A DNA stretch of 64,000 nucleotides from JANQSS01 sp965249735 (GCA_965249735.1 CBDFMS010000023.1:310001-374000); one strand, 5' to 3'; positions 1 to 8,810 are shown, counted from the first letter of the stretch. Notes: generated from the sequence alone by a model not told the origin. Translations and numbers: made by a program.

Positions 1-2
1 GG

Positions 3-557
3 CCTCATGAAAATCATGTATTCACGGTATTGAATGGTCCTCGCACAGGTCAATTCTTTTTTGCCATGGGTCCTTGTACATTCAGTGATCTGGATAATCG
101 ACCTTCCGGAAAAGCGCATGGTCTGGATTGGGCTAGTATAGTTGCACTTGGACAGCGCGTCGATAATGTCCAATATTGGAAACTGCATGAAGAAATGAGT
201 TACATCCCAAATCCAGAAGATACAGAGCCCAGTCCTATGCTACGCGTCCGATTTTATGAAGTGTCTGATTATGACACCTTCGTGGAAATCGAGGAAAAAA
301 TCGTTGCTGTTTTCGCTGAAATGGGTGTCGAGCGTCCCCGTGCCATGTACATCCGCCAGTTTAATCAACGCGATGACTGGTATGCCGCCAGTGTAAAACC
401 CTATGACAACTGGGCCGAGTTGGACAAAAAATGGGAAGGACCAAAATTTAAAGAGACGTTTATCAAATTATACGGCGAAGAAGATTGGGAAACCTTCAAA
501 GACGATTACGACAACACCATACTCGACAAAGAAGACGAATGGAGACAGAGACTTTAG
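3..557 (+). CDS. Unrecognised protein, 5' end outside window
   Basis: The frame is open to the left edge; an apparent TTG start at 30 is not the true start, because the codons before it (from 3) read naturally as protein. The visible part, about 184 residues, is acidic and aromatic, rich in Trp, Tyr, Asp and Glu, with no membrane segment. The spacing of strands and helices would suit a dimeric alpha/beta-barrel fold, but I recognise no family motif and give no function. It ends in Arg-Gln-Arg-Leu and is followed 40 bp later by a strong hairpin with a T-run, so it is the last gene of its transcript. Confidence 0.75.
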   Translation, partial: PHENHVFTVLNGPRTGQFFFAMGPCTFSDLDNRPSGKAHGLDWASIVALGQRVDNVQYWKLHEEMSYIPNPEDTEPSPMLRVRFYEVSDYDTFVEIEEKIVAVFAEMGVERPRAMYIRQFNQRDDWYAASVKPYDNWAELDKKWEGPKFKETFIKLYGEEDWETFKDDYDNTILDKEDEWRQRL

Positions 558-597
558 TCGTAGAGGTTGGAGTACCTTGATAAAAAGCTTATAGCTC

Positions 598-633
598 AAA
601 AAAGTCCGTGGTCATTGATCATGGGCTTTTTTT
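598..633 (+). terminator. Rho-independent terminator
   Basis: A stem of AAAAAAGTCC paired with GGGCTTTTTT (one G-T pair), with an inner TGGTC/GATCA stem, ends in a run of seven T. It lies 41 bp after the stop codon at 557 and probably ends that transcript. The A-run before the stem could also make it work on the opposite strand. Confidence 0.75.
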
Positions 634-675
634 CAGTGGGCAGTGGACAGTTGGCAGTGATTAGTGGTCAGTTTG
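634..675. repeat. Heptamer satellite, CAGTKGR-type
   Basis: About six diverged 7-bp units (CAGTGGG, CAGTGGA, CAGTTGG and so on) directly follow the terminator. The same unit recurs at 37247, 38443, 40083 and 48405, in each case near the 3' end of a gene. Confidence 0.7.
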
Positions 676-735
676 TATGTGTTCGTACCATGTGCCATAT
701 TCAATACCCCCCTTTACGATTCATTTGCTTTCTTA

Positions 736-839
736 CTCACTTGCTCACTTGCTCAGTAGCTCACCTGCTCGAATGCTCTCATGTTCTCACATTCTAAAGT
801 TCTCACCTTCTCAAGCTCTCGCGTTCTCACGCTCTCACA
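736..839. repeat. 8-bp satellite, 13 units (second copy 1039-1142)
   Basis: Thirteen consecutive 8-bp units such as CTCACTTG, CTCACCTG, CTCTCATG, TTCTCACC and CTCTCACA. The second copy at 1039-1142 is part of the 303-bp duplication. The stop codon of the DUF1508 gene (1138-1140) lies inside the last unit, so the array abuts the gene end. Confidence 0.8.
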
Positions 840-998
840 CTCCTTCGACCACTTCCGCCTCTCCCCCATACTTGATCAACAAAGCAATGGCCTCTTCGAT
901 CTTATCCGGATCCATCTCCGGACTACGGCCTATGATGCGGTTGTTGCCGGATCGGAGTGAAAAGGCTTTGTTCATTTTCGTATATTTTAATGGATCGC
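835..998 (-). pseudogene. Duplicated 3' fragment of DUF1508 gene
   Basis: This is the part of the upstream duplication copy that matches the last 54 codons and the stop of the gene at 1138-1446. It has no start or 5' half of its own; at 999 the sequence turns into the leader of the second repeat unit. It is a by-product of the tandem duplication and not an independent gene. Confidence 0.8.
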
Positions 999-1137
999 CA
1001 TATTCAATACCCCCCTTTACGATTCATTTGCTTTCTTACTCACTTGCTCACTTGCTCAGTAGCTCACCTGCTCGAATGCTCTCATGTTCTCACATTCTAA
1101 AGTTCTCACCTTCTCAAGCTCTCGCGTTCTCACGCTC

Positions 1138-1446
1138 TCACACTCCTTCGACCACTTCCGCCTCTCCCCCATACTTGATCAACAAAGCAATGGCCTCTTC
1201 GATCTTATCCGGATCCATCTCCGGACTACGGCCTATGATGCGGTTGTTGCCGGATCGGAGTGAAAAGGCTTTGTTCATTTTCGTATATTTTAATGGATCG
1301 CTGGAGTTTTTTCTTACAGACGTAATTCCCTTATGCATTCCCTGTTTCGTCTTGTAAAATTGACTCTTGAGAATAATCTCTTCGCCCTCATTCAAAACAT
1401 AGAAATGGAATTTCTCATATCTTGTTAAAATAATACTGTACTTCAT
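1138..1446 (-). CDS. DUF1508 (YegP-like) domain protein
   Basis: A protein of 102 residues. The first half has the DUF1508 pattern: a short strand, then FHFYVLNEGEEII, a SQFYKTK segment and a GITSVRKN segment, matching the usual F-x-LKAANGEVI / S-E-x-Y-x-x-K-x-x-x-x-x-GI-x-S-V order. The second half (GNNRIIGRSPEM onward) is a diverged extension ending Glu-Gly-Val. I start at the Met at 1446 because family members begin one strand before this motif; an upstream in-frame Met at 1470 would overlap the divergent CHAT gene. Function of DUF1508 is unsettled. The 3' half is duplicated just downstream. Confidence 0.75.
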   Translation of the reverse strand: MKYSIILTRYEKFHFYVLNEGEEIILKSQFYKTKQGMHKGITSVRKNSSDPLKYTKMNKAFSLRSGNNRIIGRSPEMDPDKIEEAIALLIKYGGEAEVVEGV

Positions 1447-1464
1447 TGTAATTGATGTTACAAA

Positions 1465-4269
1465 ATGCATCCAAAAGTAAAATATTCAAATCAATCCGTA
1501 CAAATTCAAAAACCAATCATTGTCTCACAATTCCTGAGATTTATCACGGTATTTGTCTTAATTAATAGCATATTAATACCCAGCATTGACTCTCAAAATA
1601 CAGATTCTATACATAACTGGAACTCACATGCCATCAATCTAATCAGAAATGGTGAAAACTTAAATGTCCTCTCCTATCTGGAGCCAAAGAAGGAATTCTA
1701 TGAACTTCACCTTGATGAACATCCGAATGAAGTAATCATATTTTACCATATACTTTCTCAGGCCTCTAACGACTTAAATAATCACGAAAAATGCATAAAT
1801 TATTCATTGAATGGAATATCGGCAATTGAATCAAAAAACCGTCTTGATTCCAATTACTATAATTATTCATATTTTTTAGAATTCTGTAGCACTAGTTACT
1901 CCAAAATCCATGATTATTATCGAGCTCTAAATTTTGTACACAAAGGTCTAAAACATAACCATACATATGAAAGAAACGATTTTGATCGTCTTTCTTATTT
2001 AAATACAGCAGGCATTATATACAAGACATTGAACGAGCCTTCTGAATCTTTTAAATTCTACAAACAATCATTAGAGATACTTCAGACACTCCCTCCGGAA
2101 TTACAATTCAACCGGGCTTACACCCTCCAAAACCTCAGTCAGACCTACCTCAAATTAAATAAGCCGGACTCTTCCCTGCTCTTTCTCGAGCAGTCCATCG
2201 CCATACAGGAATCAAATCCTGAAATATTTCAACGGGACTATTTTAGTTTGTACGCCACAGCTGCCAATCGCTATCTTGGAGTGGAACAACCGGAGAAGGC
2301 GGGCCGGTATTTTGAAAAATCTACGCAACAATTTCATGAAAACGCACCGGTTACAGAAATAGCCCATTACTATAAAATCAAAGCTAAGTTAAAGGCTCTT
2401 GATGGCAAATTTGATGAGGCACTGGCGGAAGGCGAAAAAGCAAGAAAATTATTAGTCCGCACCTTCGATGAAAAAAACATACGCACCCTATTTCCCGAGG
2501 AATATTTTTCAGTTTTGACAACATTGCAAGCTATTCGGGAGAAAGAATATGTAAACTCACAGCGTGAAGACTACTTGCTCCAATATTATCAATCCAGCCT
2601 TGAATACGTCAACCAGGCAGAGCAAATCATCCGCCATATCTCCAGTGATGCGGTGAAGACTTCTATTATAGGCAGCATCAAACCACTGTTTCGCCATGCC
2701 ATACATGCTGCATTCAAACTCGGAGAAACAAACCACGAGACGCTATCCGGTCAGGAAATTGGCAATCTATTCGAAAGTTATCATTCCTTGTTGGTCAACA
2801 AAGAGACCAGTCGGCGGGATTGGATTCGACAAAACGAAATTCCTAGTGGTTGGGATACAGACTACACCTACTACAAAAGTCGCTATGACAGCCTGTTGCA
2901 TGAATCCTATCGGGTCGAACAGACAGACGCATTTGACTCGCCTTATGTGCGCATCTCCCGTGCCATGTATACGGCTGAAGATAGCTTGCGTGCCCTCGAC
3001 CACCAGCTTAAACAAAGATTTCCATCGTATAAATCCCTGATGGAGCAATCAGAAAAATTGACGCCTGATGAGCTGAACGCCGTATTTGATAGATTTCAAA
3101 GCGTACTGTCATTTTTTGAATATGAGGATGAATTGTACATTTTTCATTTGACGGAAACCGATCATAAATTAATTCAAGTATCACTCGATGACTCACTAAA
3201 AAAATCAATAAGCAGATGGAATACCGCCATTTCTACTGACGACAATAAATTATCTAAAGATGATTTTATTCAAAGTTTAAAGGATATGCATCAATCAGGT
3301 AATTATTTATTCGAGCAATTAATTAAACCCCTTGAAAAAGAATTAAATACGCATATTCTCGTAGTTCCTGATGGTCGCATTTCCGAAATAGCCTTCCCTG
3401 CATTAAATCGAAATATACCCGACAATCCACTTCATTATCAGGCCGCCGACTATCTCGTGGAACATTATGTGTTCAGTTCGCATTTTTCCTTGAAACTTGC
3501 TTCCAAAATGATCGTGCAAACCAATCAACCGGTGCGCGAATCAATCTCTCTAATACCTAATCAATCTCCTATTGTCGTTCCTGACCCCCTGGCTGGCGAT
3601 TCACTTACGCTGTCACCTCTACCCTTTAGTGTCGCCGAAGGAAGATTAGTCCAAAATCTATTTGAAGGTGACGTCATCGCTACCGCAGACAACACGAATT
3701 CCCTCCTATCCAAACTCAAATCGACAAAGTTGTTGCACATCGGGTCACATGTGGTTTTAAATGATCGATTTCCTGATCATTCCTATATCCCGGTCTTAGA
3801 TTCAAGCTCTAGCGTCGTTACAATAAAGTCGTTTGAACTATCACAACATCAACTGGGTAACGACCTCGTCATTGTCAATGCCTGTCATTCCGGGGCGGCC
3901 CAATCTGCCATGGGTCGTGGTTTGTTGAGTTTTGTGCGGGGATTTGCCCTCTCCGATGTCAAATGCATCCTCTCTTCACGATGGGCTGTCCAGGACAAAC
4001 AAGGCTTCCAAATGCTCTCAGGCATCCTGCATCATCTCGATGCCGGAGCGCCTGTTTCCGATGCCCTCCATAACACGCAACTGGAATTTCTACATAGTGG
4101 AGATCCGTATCGCAGCCATCCATATTCATGGGCACCCTATTATTTGATGGGTGATGTGGAGGTGAAAATTACCAATAATTATAGATGGGGCATTTGGCTT
4201 GTGGGTATTCTATTGGTCAGTATATTATTTTTTGTTTGGAGGAAAAGAAAAATAATCCTTTCAGGATGA
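1465..4269 (+). CDS. TPR-CHAT caspase-like protein with C-terminal membrane anchor
   Basis: A protein of 934 residues. An N-terminal hydrophobic stretch (about residues 25-43) looks like a signal peptide or anchor. TPR-type helical repeats follow (about 85-330), then a linker, then a CHAT domain (about 600-890), a caspase/separase-clan fold usually found with TPRs. The candidate dyad is visible: His762 in LHIGSH and Cys807 in VNACHSG; family members usually have ACETG. A last hydrophobic segment (about 906-925) followed by RKRK would anchor it in the membrane. CHAT proteases are known as effectors in some defence and death systems, but no partner lies next door. The start is the only Met before the hydrophobic stretch. 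Confidence 0.85.
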   Translation: MHPKVKYSNQSVQIQKPIIVSQFLRFITVFVLINSILIPSIDSQNTDSIHNWNSHAINLIRNGENLNVLSYLEPKKEFYELHLDEHPNEVIIFYHILSQASNDLNNHEKCINYSLNGISAIESKNRLDSNYYNYSYFLEFCSTSYSKIHDYYRALNFVHKGLKHNHTYERNDFDRLSYLNTAGIIYKTLNEPSESFKFYKQSLEILQTLPPELQFNRAYTLQNLSQTYLKLNKPDSSLLFLEQSIAIQESNPEIFQRDYFSLYATAANRYLGVEQPEKAGRYFEKSTQQFHENAPVTEIAHYYKIKAKLKALDGKFDEALAEGEKARKLLVRTFDEKNIRTLFPEEYFSVLTTLQAIREKEYVNSQREDYLLQYYQSSLEYVNQAEQIIRHISSDAVKTSIIGSIKPLFRHAIHAAFKLGETNHETLSGQEIGNLFESYHSLLVNKETSRRDWIRQNEIPSGWDTDYTYYKSRYDSLLHESYRVEQTDAFDSPYVRISRAMYTAEDSLRALDHQLKQRFPSYKSLMEQSEKLTPDELNAVFDRFQSVLSFFEYEDELYIFHLTETDHKLIQVSLDDSLKKSISRWNTAISTDDNKLSKDDFIQSLKDMHQSGNYLFEQLIKPLEKELNTHILVVPDGRISEIAFPALNRNIPDNPLHYQAADYLVEHYVFSSHFSLKLASKMIVQTNQPVRESISLIPNQSPIVVPDPLAGDSLTLSPLPFSVAEGRLVQNLFEGDVIATADNTNSLLSKLKSTKLLHIGSHVVLNDRFPDHSYIPVLDSSSSVVTIKSFELSQHQLGNDLVIVNACHSGAAQSAMGRGLLSFVRGFALSDVKCILSSRWAVQDKQGFQMLSGILHHLDAGAPVSDALHNTQLEFLHSGDPYRSHPYSWAPYYLMGDVEVKITNNYRWGIWLVGILLVSILFFVWRKRKIILSG

Positions 4270-4594
4270 TTTGATATAATTGATAAAGTTTCAAGGTACA
4301 AATCAAGTAATAAACCTAAAATTAAAAACCGTAAAGGGTGTCAATTTACTTTTCATTCATGACACGATAGAGGATTTTAAAAACGAGAAAATATTTGTTT
4401 GTCGAGGCGTGCCAAGTATTGAGGTTATTTCGAAAATGAAAGAGAAAAAAGAAATAATTAATAAATAAATGAGATTTCTTGATGTGGGTCAATTATTTAG
4501 TAGGCCCTCCCCTACCAAAATTAACGCAGGTAAACACCATACGGTCGGCAGATAATCGCGCCAAGTTTCGCGGGCCGAGACTACAGGAATTTCT

Positions 4595-4760
4595 TTTCTA
4601 CTCACATATCTGGTCGTCGCTTTGAATTCATTTGCATATGAAAAATTATGCTATTGAATATCATGACAATTCTCAAACTTTTCAATAACACAAGTCATTG
4701 TCCGTAATACTCATTAAAACTACATTAATGATGCATTGACAACATGTAAGTAGTGATGCA
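4595..4760. repeat. Dispersed leader repeat A, copy 1
   Basis: Matches 8447-8606 over about 160 bp with scattered changes. Shared words include ACTCACATATCTGGTCGTCG, TTATGCTATTGAATATCATG and CATTAATGATGCATTGACA. No gene is evident in it. It stands upstream of the DUF4838 gene, as copy 2 stands upstream of the metalloprotease gene. Confidence 0.8.
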
Positions 4761-4769
4761 TTGCTAACA

Positions 4770-4907
4770 ATGGAAATGGAATGTACATGTACTCCAAAAG
4801 GTCTTGAAACTTTAAGAGCTATGGATGAGAATCCCGTTGCAGATGAAAATTTGAGGCTTATTAATGATGCAAGACTTGGGGAGATAACAATGAAAGCTGA
4901 ATTCTGA
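4770..4907 (+). CDS. Small open frame, 45 residues, unknown
   Basis: ATG to TGA, starting MEMECTCTPKGL and ending ITMKAEF. It is acidic, with a Cys-x-Cys near the start and helix-forming sequence after it. It follows leader repeat A and precedes a structured element and the DUF4838 gene. I recognise no family. It may be a small protein, the remnant of a larger gene, or chance; the absence of a counterpart after repeat copy 2 gives no support. Confidence 0.25.
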   Translation: MEMECTCTPKGLETLRAMDENPVADENLRLINDARLGEITMKAEF

Positions 4908-4957
4908 ATAGAATTGCAAATAACAAATTGAAATGAATATGAGATAGAAATAAAACC

Positions 4958-5028
4958 TTGACGATAAATTATCATTAACGAGCATACTAAGTATGCATTC
5001 GTCGTTAGCTTATCATTAATTCCGTCAA
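4958..5028 (+). promoter_or_regulatory. Nested inverted repeat upstream of DUF4838 gene
   Basis: Three nested perfect arms around a 3-base loop: TTGACG (4958) with CGTCAA (5023), TAACGA (4976) with TCGTTA (5002), and GCATAC (4982) with GTATGC (4991). It ends 39 bp before the start at 5068, so it could be a leader RNA structure or an operator. No poly-T follows, so it is not a plain terminator. Confidence 0.45.
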
Positions 5029-5067
5029 ATAACTTATTTCCTAATTTTAATGATAAAACTATAAATA

Positions 5068-7848
5068 ATGGCAAATAGAAAATTAACTGGGATTATTTCC
5101 CCACTTATTCGGAAAGGAGCTATTACGATTCGATTTAATCCACACGAAATAATGGGTATTAATGCCACAGCAAGTCATTTAAAAACCTCTGGTGCTCCCG
5201 GAGATTATATTTCCAAACCAAAAAAAGCATTTTCTATTAAAGGGATTCGGGTTGAAGAAAAAGATACCGATTTTACCATTTATAGCATGGACCTTGAGGG
5301 ATACACGATTACATGTCCAGCATGGACAGAAACACACTTGATAGTCTCCTGGAAGTTTGAATCTGATAAGAAAATTGAAGAGATTTCTTATTTGATCGAA
5401 GGTGAAGCAGTCATTAGATCTGCCGAAGAGATAGCTGCCGGAGAGATTCTCTTGGCCAGTAGCGGAGATGCCCGTGTTATTATCAAATCACTTGACACAT
5501 CTCACGATGCCGCTGCCGAGGAATTGAAGGATTATCTGGATGAAATAAGCGGGACAACTTTTGAAGTCGTGCCTGCAGAAGAAGTCATTCTAGAAGAACC
5601 AAGAGTCGCGGTCGTTTACCTGGGTGATCCAAATCTAGCAGGTATTACACCATCTGAATTAGGACCGGATGATTTTGTAGTAGCGGCAAAACCCAATCCA
5701 TATATTCTTGATACTAATGATTTGATTATTGCGGGTGGTTCTAGTCTGGCTGGTTTTTATGGTGTTACTGCAGTACTTGAAACCCTGGGCTGTGGTTGGT
5801 ATTTTCCAGATGAAAATAATCTGGGTGAAGTATTACCGGAACCTAGCGATCTTTTAGTATTGACACCTCCATTGCCGGAATCAGGCTTGATTCACAGGCC
5901 GAATTTTCGAATTCGCGGAGTACGAGGACGAAAAAAATCAGGAGATTCTGCAGAGTTGGGCAGACAATTATGGAAGTGGGGCAGACGCAATTATCAGAAT
6001 GTGGAAGTTAAAAAATACAGGATGAGGAATGAAGATGATGTTCCCCGGCTGATGCCTGAAAAAGTACAAGGAGAGTTTGGCATCAATGCTATGGCTCATT
6101 CCTGGCAGGCCTTGGTACCGGTAAGATATCGTTATCCTGAAGATGATGATCCAGGTTTATCAATCCTTCCACTTTATAAAGATGATGACTTTGGCATAGA
6201 GGTTCGGATTAACCCCTGGCAGATGAATGCTTGGAAGAAACTCCTAGAAGCTCCGGGAATCCATACAGAGGAGATGGTTACTTGGTATGAGCACAAAGGA
6301 ATTGATAGGGACACTTTTGATAAGTGGACTCAACGAAGATGGATGCTGTGTCCATTTGCTGCGAAGACTGCCGAAGCCATCGGGGAAGGTATTCGGGAAC
6401 TCCTTTCAGCTGTTCCATCGCTTAAGGCAATAATGATCATGCCTGCGGATACCGTGCCGAAATGTTCCTGTGGCGAATGCGAAGCGGCCCGAGCGATCAC
6501 TACACCTTTGACCTGGTTCCAAGAATATTCGACGCAAATACTTAGAGTAACTAATAGAGTAGTGGATTACTTACAGCGCAATTATCCCGACTTGATGAAC
6601 AGCCACTCGGATCTGTTGTTCCTTTCAGCTGCTTACAACCATTATCTTGCTACTCCCCCTGATACCGATCCCCTACCCACCTCGCGTGTTAACATTACTT
6701 TTATGCGCAGCAGGGAGCATAATCATGCTTTAGCTGATCCTGCCAGTATTCTCAATGCTTCCGTTTACAATTATTGGTACTTGCAATGGTTGGAACGAAC
6801 ACGGATTGGTCAAAATAAGATGTTGCTTTATGAGTATTACGACAAGACTGCTTGGCTTGGCCTTCCCTGGCCTATCATACATAGCATTCGTCGGGATATT
6901 CCGCGTTTTCATATTGACGGATTATTGGGCCTTTGGTCTCAATATAGATCGAATTTTGCCACCAACGGACTCGGCTACTACATAGCCGCTCGACTGTTAT
7001 GGGATAGAAATGCTGATGTGGATGAGCTCAGTGAAAAATATTGTATCCAATTATTCGGACCGAGGGCTGGCATGCATATTCTGAAGTATCATAGAGAGCT
7101 GGAACAAGCTGCCGAAGACTCAGGTCTGGAGTTTGTCGGAGACAAAACCAGTTCTCCTGAATGGGAGATTATTCGCCTATTTTCTTACGAACTGTTACAA
7201 AAATTGAAGGTCCATTTAGAAAGTGCCAGAGCGGTTTACGAAACTGACGCTGCTACTACAACTCCCGAACGAGCAGCAAGATGGGATAAATGTATCGAAG
7301 GGTTGGAATCGGGATGGAGGTATACGAGTCTGATGGTCTGCTGGATCCGGAGCACCTATTACAATGACAAGTACAAAGGAATTGAAAGTTGGTTGGATGG
7401 TACTATCGTCTCGTTTTCAGAATTTATAGAGGAAGAAGAGATCACAACTTACAGGGACCTTAAGGAAACTATTGAAGACTTGTTAAATTCAGGTGTTCCG
7501 TGGATCGAGGAGCAAAAATATATTACAGATATCCTGTCAAAACGTGGAATAAATTTTAATTCCTGGGATGATGATGCCTCGAGGTTATTTATAAATGAAT
7601 ATCCATGTGACGAACTCTATAATCTTGATAATAATGATATTGTTACTTTGATCAATAACATGCTAAGAGGAGCGACATTAAATGAGGACGAAAATGCAAT
7701 TCTAAAATTGTTAAACTGCCCGGCTGTAACCTGTGATCGATTAAGAATTATAGTAGATAGCATCGGGCTTTCAAGATTACAGTCCAATTTTCATGGAAGA
7801 CAATTCTATGAATTACAAGTCTTATTAGAAAGATGTGACATAATATGA
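5068..7848 (+). CDS. DUF4838 protein with a C-terminal GATLNEDE/FHG module
   Basis: A protein of 926 residues without a signal peptide. Residues 1-110 are of unknown type. From about 115 a glycoside-hydrolase-accessory-like alpha/beta region (AAEELKDYLDEISG, then GGSSLAGFYGVTAVLE) leads into a DUF4838 domain (about 270-680) with landmarks FRIRGVRGR, a CSCGEC cysteine cluster and AHSW. DUF4838 proteins are usually secreted and linked to polysaccharides, but catalysis is not established and the lack of an export signal is odd. The last 75 residues carry NNMLRGATLNEDENAIL and FHGRQFYELQVLL, which match a broken second copy at 7936. The pattern loosely recalls an annexin-type helical repeat; that is inference. 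The gene is flanked by dispersed repeats. Confidence 0.75.
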   Translation: MANRKLTGIISPLIRKGAITIRFNPHEIMGINATASHLKTSGAPGDYISKPKKAFSIKGIRVEEKDTDFTIYSMDLEGYTITCPAWTETHLIVSWKFESDKKIEEISYLIEGEAVIRSAEEIAAGEILLASSGDARVIIKSLDTSHDAAAEELKDYLDEISGTTFEVVPAEEVILEEPRVAVVYLGDPNLAGITPSELGPDDFVVAAKPNPYILDTNDLIIAGGSSLAGFYGVTAVLETLGCGWYFPDENNLGEVLPEPSDLLVLTPPLPESGLIHRPNFRIRGVRGRKKSGDSAELGRQLWKWGRRNYQNVEVKKYRMRNEDDVPRLMPEKVQGEFGINAMAHSWQALVPVRYRYPEDDDPGLSILPLYKDDDFGIEVRINPWQMNAWKKLLEAPGIHTEEMVTWYEHKGIDRDTFDKWTQRRWMLCPFAAKTAEAIGEGIRELLSAVPSLKAIMIMPADTVPKCSCGECEAARAITTPLTWFQEYSTQILRVTNRVVDYLQRNYPDLMNSHSDLLFLSAAYNHYLATPPDTDPLPTSRVNITFMRSREHNHALADPASILNASVYNYWYLQWLERTRIGQNKMLLYEYYDKTAWLGLPWPIIHSIRRDIPRFHIDGLLGLWSQYRSNFATNGLGYYIAARLLWDRNADVDELSEKYCIQLFGPRAGMHILKYHRELEQAAEDSGLEFVGDKTSSPEWEIIRLFSYELLQKLKVHLESARAVYETDAATTTPERAARWDKCIEGLESGWRYTSLMVCWIRSTYYNDKYKGIESWLDGTIVSFSEFIEEEEITTYRDLKETIEDLLNSGVPWIEEQKYITDILSKRGINFNSWDDDASRLFINEYPCDELYNLDNNDIVTLINNMLRGATLNEDENAILKLLNCPAVTCDRLRIIVDSIGLSRLQSNFHGRQFYELQVLLERCDII

Positions 7849-7935
7849 TATAGGTACTGGGATGACGATGTAACAATAATATTCACTAGTCGCTCTTCTT
7901 GCAGAACATTAGATGCGTTGTCAATTTAATATATT

Positions 7936-8139
7936 ATGGACCTACTCGGGAATATGATTAAGGGCTTTACAGGAGATGAAGATGAACTTGCCATTATCAG
8001 ACTGATAAATTGCCTTTCATCTGATAAGGTGAGAGTTTTGGTTTCAAGACCGGGCTTCAATGTTAATGATTTCGATGCTGCAGTGCACGGGAGAGAATAG
8101 ACAAGATTTGAAAGGATCTTGAGAGAAAAGGGTGTATAA
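7936..8139 (+). pseudogene. Second copy of the GxTxDE/HG module, interrupted by in-frame TAG
   Basis: ATG at 7936 opens 54 codons (MDLLGNMIKGFTGDEDEL, then a VHGRE end) and a TAG at 8098-8100. In the same frame TRFERILREKGV follows to TAA at 8137. Aligned with the C-terminus of the preceding gene, NMIKGFTGDEDELAIIRLIN matches NNMLRGATLNEDENAILKLLN, and HGRE-stop-TRFERIL matches HGRQFYELQVLL. The stop therefore sits where an aromatic residue belongs (TAT or TAC to TAG). It is a decayed duplicate or a tail stripped from another protein. Confidence 0.6.
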
Positions 8140-8252
8140 TGTTAACAGCAATTGTCACTTATTCTAAACTCTGCAGGGACATTGGAATCCCTCAAACTAG
8201 AACACGTATGATCATAAAAGGGAACCGAAAAATCACCGCCGCAATTCACTAA
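8139..8252 (+). pseudogene. HigA-like antitoxin helix-turn-helix fragment
   Basis: A 37-codon frame whose ATG overlaps the preceding TAA (TAATG). The stretch CRDIGIPQTRTRMIIKGNRK followed by ITA resembles the recognition part of HigA-type antitoxins (typically L-x-x-x-IGVP-x-x-R-x-x-x-I-x-x-GKR-x-ITADTALRL). It stops just where ADTALRL should begin, lacks the rest of the domain and has no toxin gene beside it. It is probably a relic. Confidence 0.4.
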
Positions 8253-8446
8253 AAGATTTTAGGTAGAACAGTGGATTCCTCATGCTACCATGAGTTCAAT
8301 AAATAATAAAAAACATTCGGTGAATTCCGGTTTCGCAGTTGATTTATGGCGTCCTCACCCCTTCTTTAATGATAGAGATGTTGTGACGAATGCTCCGATC
8401 AGTAAGCTTTTTAATGGGATAAGTACCGAGATTATCGGAATGTCTC

Positions 8447-8606
8447 TTTCTACTCACATATCTGGTCGTCGCTTGGGCCTCAATTGGCATAGAAAAAAAT
8501 TATGCTATTGAATATCATGACAATTCTCATTCGTTTCAATAACACAAATCATTGTCTGTCATACTTATTGATGCTACATTAATGATGCATTGACATCATG
8601 TAATAA
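8447..8606. repeat. Dispersed leader repeat A, copy 2
   Basis: Counterpart of 4595-4760. It begins with the same TCTACTCACATATCTGGTCG and runs past CATTAATGATGCATTGACA. Leader repeat B follows directly. The stretch from 8253 to 8446 holds no gene I can support. Confidence 0.8.
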
Positions 8607-8607
8607 T

Positions 8608-8722
8608 GAAACATTTGAATCTAATTAACATCATGTAGCAATTGGATAAACCAAACCTATGATTTTGCAGATCAGTCTTCTGAACGTCATCACGAAAAAA
8701 AAACTAACGTACACATAAAAGA
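8608..8722. repeat. Dispersed leader repeat B, copy 1
   Basis: Matches 12006-12113. Shared words include ACATCATGTAGCAATTGGAT, then GATCAGTC, and an ACTAACG-ACACATA end. It lies about 90 bp before the metalloprotease start; copy 2 lies about 30 bp before the hydrolase stump. It may be a promoter or leader carried along with accessory genes. Confidence 0.75.
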
Positions 8723-8810
8723 GATATACCCGCGACCGCTACTGAATTTTAGATGTTCTCTTCCACCAATAAAAATGAATTTAGATACCGTAGAAAAATT
8801 AATATTGACC

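Larger units (their letters stand above)
694..1301. repeat. Perfect 303-bp tandem duplication
   Basis: Bases 694-998 and 997-1301 are the same sequence at an offset of 303 bp, with no difference seen by eye. The unit holds a C/T-rich leader, a 13-unit 8-bp satellite and the last 54 codons plus stop of the DUF1508 gene. The copies join at a 2-bp GC microhomology. Because 303 is a multiple of three, a long false frame (677-1357) runs through both copies on the plus strand. Confidence 0.9.

Noticed and set aside
677..1357. 226-residue open frame
   Set aside because: It runs through the C/T-rich satellite and both copies of the 303-bp duplication, and is the shadow of the DUF1508 gene.
4280..4468. 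62-residue frame after the CHAT gene
   Set aside because: TTG start directly after a stop, no motif and no convincing initiation signal; too weak to call.
8290..8511. 73-residue frame
   Set aside because: It runs into dispersed repeat A and resembles no protein.
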